Of a stretch of DNA of 64,000 nucleotides, positions 47,181 to 58,417 are shown piece after piece. This DNA comes from Caprella mutica (taxonomy: Eukaryota > Arthropoda > Malacostraca > Amphipoda > Caprellidae). The notes beneath the pieces were generated by a model. It was not told the DNA's origin and did not search any database. It saw only the letters and a list, made by a program, of their open reading frames with translations. The stretch covers positions 124,001 to 188,000 of the forward strand of contig CANNZV010000948.1 of NCBI GenBank assembly GCA_947561585.1, given 5' to 3'. The position numbers and the translations under genes were made by a program. The number at the start of each line of letters is the position of its first letter. The first letter of the stretch is position 1.

Positions 47181-47702
47181 AAAAGGGGGGTTTTGTCAAT
47201 TTTTTTGATAATTAATTTGGCACTAAGATATTTTTTTGTTACTGTTTGTAATATACGATGTGTTAAAATCTGAAAATTTTTAATCAAAATATCAAGGTTC
47301 CTCAAGGAATTCAAAGTTTGAAAAAAATTGCAATATTTGAAGAAAATTGAATATTTTTTTTTTCAACAAAAAAATCGTTTTACAAATCAATCACTCTTAC
47401 CATTATATACTATAGATGCATATAAAACCCTATGATTATTTTCATGATGATTGTAATATTTTTAAAGGTTCCACAATGAAAGTCAATTTTCAGTTTATTT
47501 ATCTAATATTATTAAATTTATAATTTTTTCCACAAAATAAAAAAATAATTCCAATGAGTGATACACACAAAATAATATATTGCTTCCATTATAATATGGA
47601 AAAAAACGTAGTAAATATCCATTTATTCGTTTAGTTCTTCTTTCCACTTCTCTGACTTTTTTATTCTGAAAGAAAAAAAATCTCTAAATATTGTGTTAAT
47701 AA
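47181..47702. other. 3' flank of the transposase-derived gene
   Basis: Contains aaggttcctcaagg (47294-47307) and aaaggttccacaatgaaag (47464-47482). Complements of related words occur upstream of the gene at 50222-50237 and 50395-50415. These may be subterminal repeats of the transposon that carries the gene. Confidence 0.4.
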
Positions 47703-49974
47703 TCATAGTTTATTTTTCATTATAATTATTTTTCGTTTTAATTTACCTCTCACAGTGAAGTCCTTCTTGCTATTAAATGAAGGAATGATTTGTCTTGATT
47801 TGATTCTGCTTCTTATGAATCCATCTCTCTTGTCTGGACCACAAACTGCCAGTGAAGCATCGGTGACCAGTTTGATACACCTTTCTACTGCTTGTGTGTG
47901 ACAAGGGTAGTTTGGCAGGTGTAATGCGTGTTTTTGACTTATGAACTCTTCTATTTCATCATCAGAATATTTCATGGTCATAGGAGGTTCTGTCACTTGT
48001 GTCTGCTGCCAATTAATCAAATTTATATAATCAGAAGCTTGAAAATTTAAATTTGGTATCTTGAAGTTGCGAATACTTTTCCCTTTGTATTCACTACGAG
48101 CCTGCTTTATTCTTCTCCAGGCAAGCTCCCTGATACAATTTCTTTCATCATTTAGCATACAGATGAGAATGTTTTCTACGTGTGCAAAGTAAGCATTACG
48201 TTGAAATACTGGGAAAACAATAGCTTGGGTCTTTGTGTCCAACAATTGTAAATTCTGAATTGTGCTGAAGATGTTGCGAGCTCTATCCTGTGAAGAAGAG
48301 TGACATTTTATTCTGAACCAGCATGGAGCATACACTTTCATAATGAACAGGACGATAGCCTTAAGCATTGCAGTTGGATCAATTGTTGAAATGTACAGAC
48401 GAAGCACCCTATTTGCAGTCGTCAACCATCGTGCATGCGACATCTTTCCTGGACTCCTGTGAGCCATTTCAACAGTGCATGTGCCTTCAGATATTGATTT
48501 AACTATATCAAACAGATATTTCTGATCGGTGCTGAGATCCTTTTTTTCAATGGAAATCAAATTACTCTGAATTGATTCAAATGGAACGATAGGTAGAGAC
48601 TCGCATTTATCAAGTTTCTTTCCAATTGGGCCAATGAACCCTCGAGGTCCTGTTGTTTGTCCATCCAAAGAAGTGATGAGATGACGCAGTGGAAGTTCAT
48701 TAGCATGGAGCTGACAAACAAACCAATGTAACGGTCTATTTAATTTTTCTTCCATAATTCGTATAACACCTCCCTTAACTCCTGTGTTCACTGCTGTTCC
48801 ATCGCATCCTATAGCTAGTAGTTGATTTGTTGGGATATTTTTTGTTCCGAAATATGTTAATATTTCATTAGCGATCGTCTTTGCTGTACCAGATTCTATT
48901 GCCAGATACCCTACATATTTTGAGCTGGGTTCTTCTACTAATGAAATATGCTCCTCAACAATCACTTTTCTATGGTAAGATTTCCCTATTGGCTTCATAA
49001 CATAAGTACTGTCTTTTCTACCATCAAAATAGATAGAAGACAATGGCTCATGATGCAAATCTTCTTCTTGCAGCAGTAAGCGTTGTTTAGCTCGCTCTCG
49101 TCTAACCTTCAATCTGTCGACTACCAATGAAGCATCTTTCCTTGATTCTGAGGATAGATCCCTAAACACTGAACTGGTAATTGGAGCAGCAGCTCGATCT
49201 GATATTCCAGTACGGTCACAGGCCAATGCAAATTCAGAAAACCTTAGTCGTTTGCAAGAAGTTTTAGTTCCAGCTTTCTTGCTTACATGTCTTCGCTTTG
49301 TTGATAGGGAAAACTCATATTCATCAGACATGTCTTCTACACAAGAAGATTCCGTTTCTGTGTTAGACAACGAAGAAATGACTTCTGCTTCAGCCGTTGA
49401 AGTTGAAGGTTGACTTCGCAAGTGACGTCGAGCTGCTCTTCGTGTAATCTTAGTTAGACTCTAATTATTGGTCAACTTTCCCGATAGCCATTTTCCTATC
49501 AGTTCTTTGGTCACTTAGAAATAATTGTTCCAATAATGGGACCTTTTTTTCTTTACAGCAGTGGCATTTTTTAAAGATGATACATTTGCAACAGGCAATG
49601 TCAAACAATTGTTCTGAATCTTTCTTGAACAAGTTGCATTTAGTTGTGAATGTTGCCACGTTTTTCCTATTCTTGAAATTTTACATTATAGCTTGATATT
49701 TATTATAATAGTTTAGCATTCGCTTTTTAACAGACTTCAGTAACACAGTAGGGATAGATGCTTTGTTCCAAATAGTAATTATTTTCTCTGCTACATTCGT
49801 CACAATTTGGTGAATTGGTGGATCCCATTTACTCTGATGTTTTTCATTTTCACGTTCAAACAATATATGCTTAATCATGTCCTTGTAGGTTGGTAGAACT
49901 CTTTCCCTAATAGGACATAATGCACCAAATAGTAGGCAATTACTATCTTCACGTGTTCTCAGTTTCAAAGACAA
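47703..49974 (-). pseudogene. hAT-like transposase-derived protein, two disruptions
   Basis: Probably a transposase or a gene derived from one. From the 5' end, a 97-codon segment (49974-49681) reads in one frame, has a single TAA at 49681-49683, and continues in the same frame to 49465. That part includes a Cys-rich piece (ACCKCIIFKKCHCC) and FLSDQRTDRKMAIG. The frame then shifts near 49455-49465. The main 572-codon frame (49421-47703) is intact. In it, Asp133 (YFDGRKDSTY), Asp207 (AIGCDGTAVNTG) and Glu513 (CHTQAVERC) could form the RNase H-fold D-D-E triad. LHWFVCQLHANELPLRHL recalls the hAT CxxH region. The likely true start lies further upstream, perhaps across an intron with an acceptor near 49975. 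I recall related proteins in many copies in aphid and other invertebrate genomes. Confidence 0.75.
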
Positions 49975-50540
49975 CTTGCAAACGAAATATTATTTAATAT
50001 GAATTGAAAAATAATAAGAACTCTGAAATATAAGAAAATATTGTTACATTAGCACATAGTAGGTTCACAAAAACTATAGGCAGGTATTTAAATAAATTTC
50101 ATACCAAATAAAACTAAAATAATGATATCACGTGCCAAGACACCGCATATCCGACCCTAGTGAGATAAGGTGTGTTACTGCTCCAACCATGGAAACACGC
50201 TAGCACTCGACGGCTAAAATTGCATTGAGGAACCTATAAAACCTAACCAAATACTTAGAAATTTTGACATACATCTCCTGAAACTAGAACAATTATATAA
50301 TTAATAGTGCTTTATTGAATAAACATTTATTTTTGTAATAAAAAAATTATTTATCCTAAAAACAGTGAAAAATGACTTTTTTAAAATTTTCAATGGTCTT
50401 GAGGAACCTATAAAAATCGTTATTACACGAAATAATTTCTTGAGAGCTAATTCAACATTAAGATGCAAGTTAATAACACAGTGCATAAATAAACTACGAA
50501 AAAAGTGATTTTCGATCCACCCTAGTGTGGGGGCCTTTAC
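49975..50540. other. 5' flank of the transposase-derived gene
   Basis: Contains cattgaggaacctataaaac at 50224 and cttgaggaacctataaaaat at 50398, in the opposite sense to the 47.3-47.5 kb words. tcgatccaccctagtgtggg at 50512 may mark an element end. No clear TIR pair could be aligned by eye. Confidence 0.4.
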
Positions 50541-51451
50541 AAAAAAATCTATTCATCGATTAGGAGGTGAAGTTAGGTATGTAAATAGATACCCAACTAT
50601 TCTGGAATCGTACATATATTAAAAAAAATCTTCTTGTCATTAGTTACGTAATTAATGCGCTTTAGCAATAATTTAATTAACATTATAAGCTGGTACCTAA
50701 CACCTGATTGCTTATCATAAAGTAATTTAAAAGCACGAACATAAAACAATTACTACCTTTTGTTACTCATTCATGAATAACAAAATACACACTTTTTTAT
50801 TTTTCATTTATATTTATCAAACTATCATTATTTTAATAAAATATCATCGTAATATACACTCGTTTACCTACCTACTGTTAGTGCAGCAATAATACTAATT
50901 TTATATATTTACTAAAACTAGGTTCTGGATGTATTCAACTATTTATAGATAGCTACTGATTTAGCAACCAAAAATTTTCTGATTATTTTTCAGTAAGTAT
51001 ATATATTTTTAATCTACCTAATCATTGATCTGTTCAGATAATAAGAACGTGTTGCATGTACTGATAATTTAGAAATAAAATAATAAAAATAATATAAATA
51101 AAATTAATCAGTTTAAGTAATTAAAATATGGTTAGTGCATAGGGACAATGACACTAGTCGTCTTATGATGCATTGAAATGCTGATTATTGTAAACCTAGG
51201 TATCTGAAAAAACTAGGTTTTAAAATTTAGTATTGTATTGCAAAGAAAAAGTGTTTTAAAGTGTATGGTAATGTTAGCATATTATTTACCCAATAATAAA
51301 TAAAAATACTGCAATATAATAATGTTATATAAGTATCGAATAATATTGGGTATTTATTATTCATTAATAATAAAAATACTCTCAAAAAACAACATAAGGG
51401 AGGAGAACGGGTTAACAATATATACGGAAAGAAGGTAGTGAATGATAGGTA
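50541..51451. other. No gene seen
   Basis: AT-rich unique sequence. Confidence 0.5.
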
Positions 51452-51461
51452 CACTGGGGTA

Positions 51462-51935
51462 GGGGTACGGTCAAGAGCCCCCCGGTCAAGAGCCCCCCCC
51501 GGTCACGAGCCCCCCCGGTCATGAGCCCCCTTAGGTCATAAGGCCCCCCGGTCACGAGCCCCCCTCCATGGTTTTTTAATCCTTATTTACCTAGTTAAAC
51601 AAATGAAGAACTACTTAGATAGAAATAACTGAGAGTTGCTAATTTAGTTTGCTGTATCCGCTAGATTGTTGTACTGCACACTTCATGATTGTTTAATGAC
51701 CTGGCAGGGGGGTTCGGGGGGCGGCACGCCCCCCGATATACATATATTTTATGTCTAATCAGTAATGAACTACAGAAGTGTCAATAAAGATTAAATAATA
51801 TAGGTAAATAAGGATTTAAAAACAGGGGGGCTCGTGACCGGGGGGACTCTTGACCGGGGGGGCTCTTGACCGGGGGGGGCTTATGACCGGGGGGGCTCTT
51901 GACCGGGGGGCTTATGACCTACACCCACTGGGGTA
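51462..51935. mobile_element. Foldback-type element, GC-rich arms, with 10-bp TSD (copy E1)
   Basis: 474 bp. The left arm (51462-51566) has six units of ccggtcacgagcccccc and variants (aagagcc, atgagcc). The right arm (51827-51935) is the complement. Inside the arms a second TIR, ttaatccttatttaccta, borders a ~210-bp core. Perfect 10-bp direct repeats CACTGGGGTA flank the element (51452-51461 and 51936-51945), which establishes both ends. No coding region. Confidence 0.9.
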
Positions 51936-52077
51936 ATGCTAATTGTAGTCAAGGACAGACCAGGTGTCGTTTAACGACGCCTTTTGTAGTTTATTTACGA
52001 TTTTAAAATAAATATATGTATATTGTGGGGCCTGCCACCCCAGAACCACCTTGCCAGGTAATATAAGCAATCTTGAA

Positions 52078-52870
52078 TCACAATCCTTCATTACCCAACA
52101 TAATCTTTCATTGCCCACCATAATCTTTCAGTGCCTACCATAATATTTCATTGCCAACCATAATCTTTCATTGCCCACCATGATCTTTCATTGCCCACCA
52201 TAATCTTTTTTTACCAACCATATTCTTTCATTGCCCACCATAATCTTTCATCTCCCACCATATTTTTTCACTGCCTACCATAATATTTCATTGCCCACCA
52301 CAATCTTTCATTGCCCACCATTTGCTTTCATTGCCCACCATAATCCTTCATTGCTCACTATAATCCTTCATTACCCACCATAATCTTTCATTGCCCACCC
52401 ATAATCTTTCATTACACACCATATTTTTTCAGTGCCTACCATAATATTTCATTGCCCACCATAATCCAACATAATCCGTAAATAACAAACATAATCCTTC
52501 ATTGTCAACCATATTCCTTCATTACCCACCATAATCTTTCATTGCCCACCATAATCTTCCATTGCCCACCACAATCTTTCAATGCCTACCATAATTTTTC
52601 ATTGTCCACCGTAATATTTCATTGCCCACCATAATATTTCATTGCCTACCGTAATCTTTAATTGCCCACCATAATCTTTCATTGCCAACCATAATATTTC
52701 ATTGCCAACCATAATCTTCCATTGCCCACCATAATCTTCCATTGTGAACCATAATCTTCCATTCATTGCCCATCCTGAAATGTTTCATTGCCAACCATAA
52801 TAATCCATCATGGCCAACCAAAATAATCTATCATCGCCCACCATAATAATATATCATTGTCTACCATAAT
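52078..52870. repeat. 20-bp minisatellite (accataatctttcattgccc)
   Basis: About 38 units of accataatctttcattgccc. Variants include attattttttcagtgcctacc and aatatttcattgccaacc. Units become longer and degenerate at the right edge (attaataatctatcatcgcc). Confidence 0.95.
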
Positions 52871-53948
52871 AATCTCCAAAATCCACCATTTTAATTGGCC
52901 TATCAATATATTTCATGGCCCACATTTTACGTAAAGTTTATTTACATAAAAATCATTTACATGAATACATCTAAATACCCCTTTCTTGGTTCACGTCCCT
53001 AAATGTTATAGGGACGTGCACTAGGAAGGGGGTATTTTTAAATTAATTTATCTCAAATTTCATTTGATTAAATATATTGCACAAATAATTATTAATTAAC
53101 AGAAAAATTAGTATCTTAACTACAAATACAAATAATACCAAAAAGGAAATTTGAATTTGAAATTCAGCAAATTAAAGAATATAGATTTGGTTCCACAACG
53201 TGCAAAAAGTCTATGGGAAAATGTAACCACAATTAAAAAAAATGTTTTTTTTTTAATTTTATTATCCTTAATTTTGAGAATTAGAATTTGATGAAACGGC
53301 CTAGATAATAGTAGAGTGAAAAATTCTAAGCAAAATGAAACGAATCCCATATCTCTAAGTCGAATAATTAGGGGATTTTAATACAGTTTATATTTTAAGA
53401 GTTTTTTTCTTGGGGGGTGAAAGTTAAAATAGTGACTGTACCCTAGTTAGTTAGGTATGTAAGAAATTGTATAGGTATGCGTGTACGATATAATTATTGA
53501 GGTTAGTATTAGTATTACCTAGGTAACAGTTTGTCAAATGGTATTCAATTTTTGCGCAAGAAAAACTAACATTTTTTTGACAATGCAATAATAATTATTA
53601 ATCTTTAAACATATTTCAAACTAAGCTTTACACTGAAAAATTAAATTATATTTCTTCAGTAATACTTGTATCCCCATTATTACATGTATTACGTACCTTA
53701 ATACATTCATCATTCCATTACTCCACTTCTCTCATTTTAACGATACATTTAACTTGTATGTATGTAAGTGACACATCAGTGACACTTTTTCACGTCAATT
53801 TCATAAGCTTCAAAATGCATTCAAATTTCAATAAAAACTACCTACATGTATGAATCTTTCATAAAAAATAGGTAGTTTGTAAAACTTATTCAGATAAATG
53901 TATTTACCATACGTCATTATCAAATATGTGTACTAATGCATGGTTATC
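52871..53948. other. No gene seen; small inverted repeat near 52990
   Basis: ttcacgtccctaaatgtta and tatagggacgtgca form a short dyad at 52991-53024. No gene seen in the remainder. Confidence 0.5.
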
Positions 53949-53950
53949 TA

Positions 53951-54139
53951 GGGTAAGTTACGAATTATTGGACAATTCTACATTTTCGGTCAAAGGAGAA
54001 AAAATAAACATTACCATAAAATATATTATATACTCTTTATTTTGATAGGTATTAGTGATAATTATACGAATACCAATTAAAAATATTAAATGAATTATCT
54101 CTTATATGACCGAGAATGTGAAACTGCCCGATGATAACC
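53951..54139. mobile_element. TA-flanked MITE, GGGTAAGTT family (copy 2)
   Basis: 189 bp. Ends are GGGTAAGTTACGAATTATTG and the complement of GGTTATCATCGGGCAGTTTC. Subterminal parts are cattttcggtcaa and its counterpart. TA outside both ends. Slightly longer AT-rich core than the other copies. Confidence 0.8.
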
Positions 54140-54655
54140 TACTGCCTATATCAATTTATTAAAAAATTTACAGCTGAGCACTGATAGCTTCATTTATTTT
54201 AGAAATTAAGGAATCTAATAGCATTATCTACCTATATAGTTTTAAATCAACAAACCAATAGTATGATGGTACTTATATCAATAGTATCATTAGAGTCAGA
54301 CTCACGTCACAAAATACGTCCGATCATTCTTAAATAATTATTAGTCAACTCAATACAAAATATTTAATTCAGTTAGCTGTCTACCAATGTTTGAATATTA
54401 TAATTATTTAGCTATTTTTTAATTATTAGTTAGTTACTTAGTTATTTTTTAATAACTAATAGACGAAAAATACCTTCCTATTGGTTTAAATGTTTGAATT
54501 GAAGATTTTTTGTACTGATAGGAATTATTTATATTATTGTATAGATTGACTTAGAAACCAACAGATTAAAGAATATTTGCAATTAATATTTACGAAATAA
54601 TACGGTCAGGAAATTGGAAGTTGATAATGTAAGTACTAGTCGAGTTAAGGTTACT
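54140..54655. other. No gene seen
   Basis: AT-rich sequence without a supported feature. Confidence 0.5.
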
Positions 54656-54745
54656 ATTCATTGGTCCGACGCATCATTTTTTCGACGTCTCATTAGTCCG
54701 ACTCTTACTTAGTCCGACGCCACATTAGTCCAACATTTTTGCATA
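54656..54745. repeat. ~16-bp array (cattagtccgacgcc)
   Basis: Five units such as cattggtccgacgcat and cattagtccgactctt. The unit shares AGTCCGACG with the AGTCCGGCG of the 2.8-3.9 kb foldback arms. It adjoins a partial GC-family core, so it may be another foldback arm that lost its partner. Confidence 0.7.
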
Positions 54746-54762
54746 TAACATCTGATTTAACA

Positions 54763-54885
54763 ACAAATATATGTACATAGGGGGGCGTACCGCCCCACGA
54801 ATCAGCTTGCCAGGTCATTAAATAATAATTTAGTGTGCAGTACATCAAACTAGCGGATACAACGTACTTCATTTAAATGATGAAA
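54763..54885. mobile_element. Partial core of the GC-rich foldback family
   Basis: ggggggcgtaccgccccacg and gccaggtcattaaataat and gtgtgcagtacatcaaacta match the cores at 51570-51825, 55270-55500 and 55640-55880. The arms are absent. Confidence 0.7.
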
Positions 54886-54889
54886 TAGA

Positions 54890-55090
54890 ATGAATGATTG
54901 CATCTTACAAATTCATATTAGAAATAGAGTCAACTAAGAAAGGAATATAAAATTTAAAAAAACAAAAGAAAAAGTATTATTTTATTATTTGGATTATTTT
55001 TTAATTGAGTATATCTATTTAATAATCATTTTAATTTTAATTAGAAAATGAAACGAGAAATAACACAGAAAGTTGTAACTGTTACAACTT
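54890..55090. repeat. Dispersed repeat, also near 61090-61215 and 58655-58730
   Basis: Blocks ttattttattatttggatta, attgagtatatctatttaat and aaacgagaaataacacagaa recur with changes at 61110-61215 and, in part, at 58660-58730. This is an unnamed dispersed repeat without coding sense. Confidence 0.55.
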
Positions 55091-55221
55091 CTTAGTGCAC
55101 TAACTTTTACCTATTTAACTAGTGTATCTTGTACCTAACTCATGATTAACCAACTAGTGTATCTAACTATCTAATTTGATTTGTGTTAACTCAACAAGTG
55201 TATATCGATACCTAACGTAAA
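55091..55221. other. No gene seen
   Basis: Short AT-rich spacer with aacta and gtgtatct words, loosely repeated. Confidence 0.4.
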
Positions 55222-55623
55222 GGGTGTAGGTCATAAGCCCCCCCCCCCCCCGGTCACGAGCCCCTCTGTTTTTAAATCCTTATTTACCTATATTATTTAA
55301 TCCTTATTGACACTTTTGTAGTTCATTACTGATTAGACATAAAATAAATGTACCCCCCTGCCAGGTCATTAAACAATCATGAAGTGTGCAGTACAACAAT
55401 CTAGCGGATACAACAAACTACATTAGCAACTCTCAGTTATTTCTATCTAAGTAGTTCTTCATTTGTTCAACTAGGTAAATAAGGATTAAAAAACATGGAG
55501 GGGGGGCTCGTGACCGAGGGGGGGGCCTTATGACCTAGAGGGGCTCATGACCGGGGGGCTCTTGATCAGGGGGGGCTCTTGACCAGGGGGGCTCATGACC
55601 GGGGGGGCTCTTGACCGTACCCC
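55222..55623. mobile_element. GC-rich foldback element (copy E2)
   Basis: Starts gggtgtaggtcataagcccc, ends ctcttgaccgtacccc. The left arm is short (about 55222-55267), including a 14-C run; the right arm is longer (55497-55623). The core is the reverse complement of copy E1. It abuts copy E3 directly. Confidence 0.85.
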
Positions 55624-55969
55624 TAGGTCCCCCCACCCCCTGTTTTATAATTCTTATTTACCTATATTATTTAATCCTTATTGACACTTTTGTAGTTCAT
55701 TAATGATTAAACATGAAATATATGAATATCGGGGGGCGTGCCGCCCAACCCCCTACCCCCCTGCCAGATCATTAAACAGTCATGAAGTGTGCAGTACAAC
55801 AAACTACATTAGCAACTCACAGTTATCTCTATCTAAGTAGTTCTTCATTTGTTCAACTAGGTAAATAAGGATTTACAAAAAAAGGGAGGGGGGCTCGTGA
55901 CCAGGGTGAGGGGTGGGCTCATGACCGGGGGGGGGGGGGAGGGGGCTCTTTGCCGTTTGACCGTACCCC
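55624..55969. mobile_element. GC-rich foldback element (copy E3), left arm reduced
   Basis: Same orientation as E2. The left arm is only taggtccccccaccccctg; the right arm ends gaccgtacccc at 55969. The E2-E3 pair looks like a tandem arrangement, perhaps from recombination between arms. Confidence 0.8.
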
Positions 55970-56079
55970 AACCTTAAGTAGGTACTCAGTTCATAACTGT
56001 CAAACTGTAGTATCTAGGTACCTAACTAGTAATTAACCAACTGATGTTTCTAGGTACCTAATAATATCCCAATTATTAG

Positions 56080-57161
56080 CAAAGACAATATAAGATAGAC
56101 GCTCAACTTGATAGGGCACATGCAAAAATAATAACAACCAATCAGAAGCGATCAGTAGCATACGTCACACCAAACAATAATAAACGTACGACCCCCCCCC
56201 CCTTGATATTCACAGAAGGATAATCTTTAGTCTTAAAGGTCCCCTCCAAGCAAATATTTTTATTCCTTAGATCAACGAGCCTAATGTTTCTTATCATTTT
56301 ACTGCAAACCCCATAAAATTTGATAGCATATTTTTAATTTTATATGCATTTAAAGATTTTTATAATCCAAACTCTGCAAAACCTATTTTACTTCCGACTT
56401 TCTAATTTTCAGTCTGAAGAAGAAGAATGTACACCATTTGTTTTGATTGTCAACTAGGTATTTGGTTTAATAAATCTATCTATTATTCGTTTAAAAGTTT
56501 AAACTTTGATAAACTTATTATAGAAACGTTTATATACTTTTAGAAAAATTTATATCTTAAAAGAAGGCCAAAATCGCATTGTTTGTTTAAAAATCTATAT
56601 TTGAAATCAAAACAAAGAGTGTACAATCTTCTTTCTCAGCGTCAGGTTGGAGATTCGCTCGATTGTTGCTCACAGAGTATTAAACAACTTTAAAAGCAAA
56701 TAATAAAATATATACTGAACCGAATTGTACGCGGATTGCAGAATATTGATCATAGACCTTAGTCATATAATATTATGTAATAAGCTCATTCTTTTCCCGG
56801 AGCCTGGACAGGACCTTTAACGTGTGACTGTGAAGTCATTAGAAATATTATATATAAATATTCTCTACTGATTAGGAATCAGAAAACTAATTACTTTATT
56901 ATTAATTAAGTTTACAAGATCGCATATGTGGTTCAATTCAGTATTTTGAATATAATCTACCATCTATTCGGAGAATATTCATAACTAGGTATACCAAACG
57001 ACTATAAACGTAAATAGGTAGCATATTGTCTTAGACGACACTAAGTTGTAGGTATACCTTAACGATGATTGGCTAGAAGTTGGGTCACAGTGCTGACGTC
57101 AGTGCAAACATGCTCTGTATTTTATAACATGAAGTTGAGCGTCTATCTCATATTATCTTTG
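56080..57161. mobile_element. TIR element with TTATTAG duplication, hosting a nested MITE
   Basis: The left end CAAAGACAATATAAGATAGA and the right end (complement of CAAAGATAATATGAGATAGA) form ~32-bp TIRs ending in cgctcaactt. TTATTAG flanks both sides (56073-56079 and 57162-57168). Removing the nested insertion leaves ~500 bp. CA-type ends and a 7-8-bp duplication would suit a hAT-like MITE, but this is inference. Confidence 0.75.
56237..56816. mobile_element. Nested TTAA-flanked MITE (AGGTCCCCTCC ends)
   Basis: Ends are AGGTCCCCTCCAAGC and the complement of AGGTCCTGTCCAGGC, with TTAA directly outside both (56233-56236 and 56817-56820). An inner inverted pair, gaagaatgtacaccatttgt and acaaagagtgtacaatcttc, lies at about 56420 and 56605. 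Non-coding. The TTAA target suggests piggyBac-type mobilisation. Confidence 0.75.
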
Positions 57162-57168
57162 TTATTAG

Positions 57169-58275
57169 TGTATGTAGGTCCCTAACTTATTTAGGTTATA
57201 CCTGATTATAGTAGCTATGTACATATTTATTAATTAACGAACCAATGTTGGAAGGTAATTTCTACTATACAAAATAGTGACTCTATGTACCTAACGAGTA
57301 ACTAACTACTCAACTACATTTGTATCTTTCAATAAATTAAACTTCTATGCCCGAAAATAATTTGAACTTCAATATATTTACACAGTTTATAGCGCTATCG
57401 GTATAATATAAAATTTAAAGAAATATTTATCCCTTATAATCACGAACTAGTATAATAAGTCTTAAAGTCAACATTTTCTTTGACAGCGAATACGATAAAC
57501 AGTGTTTGAGAAATCAACATGTAAGTCCACTAGTGTACCTCAGCGATTTTCTGGGAACAAACCTACGTACACCATTCATGGTTATGAAGAATGACCAGTG
57601 ACTAATATGCTGAAATTTAACTATATGTTAACACAAATGTTTTGTATTTAGTTTTAAATCAATATAAATTGATAAAGAAATAGAAGTTCACGGTCAAATA
57701 GGTTATTTGTTCACTCTGTAATCATTTACCGCCAAATTATTTTTCCCCAAACTGTATATCAGTGTTAACGTACTGATCCCCCACCCCTCATTCATCTCAC
57801 CCCCCCCCTTCCCCCTCTATCAGTAGCTACTAATCGTAATGTGTAACAAATTATTTATGAGCCTTGAACTGCAGAAAACTTAGCATTGTCAAATGATAGA
57901 AATGTATTTTGTTATACTTAAATTATATTATAATATTGAACTGACATATACAATTATTATAGGATATGAATTTTGATTATCTATAATAATCATACAGTTT
58001 CATCACTTCTTGTGTTTCTAAAAGAAACATTAATAAAATATTAAAATCCAATTAGGTAGGCTTATCACCTAGTGTGGATAATAAGATGTATTATTGTGAC
58101 CGTTATTTGAATGAAGATTTGTGATATATTGAGTGATAATGATAGCATTTTTAAGTATGATTGATTGAATTCATTGTTTATTATAGTTCAGTTATTCAAT
58201 TGAGATGTAAATTTAAATAAATAATTGGATTTAAGAATATTGATTAGTTATTTACACTTTAGGTACCTGACTAAT
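57169..58275. other. No gene seen
   Basis: AT-rich, with a C-rich simple tract at 57779-57822. No supported gene. Confidence 0.5.
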
Positions 58276-58277
58276 TA

Positions 58278-58415
58278 GGATAAGTTCCGATTATCGAACG
58301 GTTCCATATTTTTGAGCAAGTAAGCGAATATATTATAATTATTTATTTAACTCTCATTTTAACCTTTTTTACTTATTCGTAAATCTGTAACCGTCCGATA
58401 ACTCAGAACTTACCC
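58278..58415. mobile_element. TA-flanked MITE, GGGTAAGTT family (copy 3)
   Basis: 138 bp. Ends are GGATAAGTTCCGATTATCGA and the complement of GGGTAAGTTCTGAGTTATCG, with TA at both borders. The core is AT-rich. Confidence 0.85.
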
Positions 58416-58417
58416 TA

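Noticed and set aside
51480..55970. Long C and G runs as assembly padding
   Set aside because: They lie at fixed places within the foldback arms in every copy, so they are part of the element. Exact run lengths may still be unreliable.
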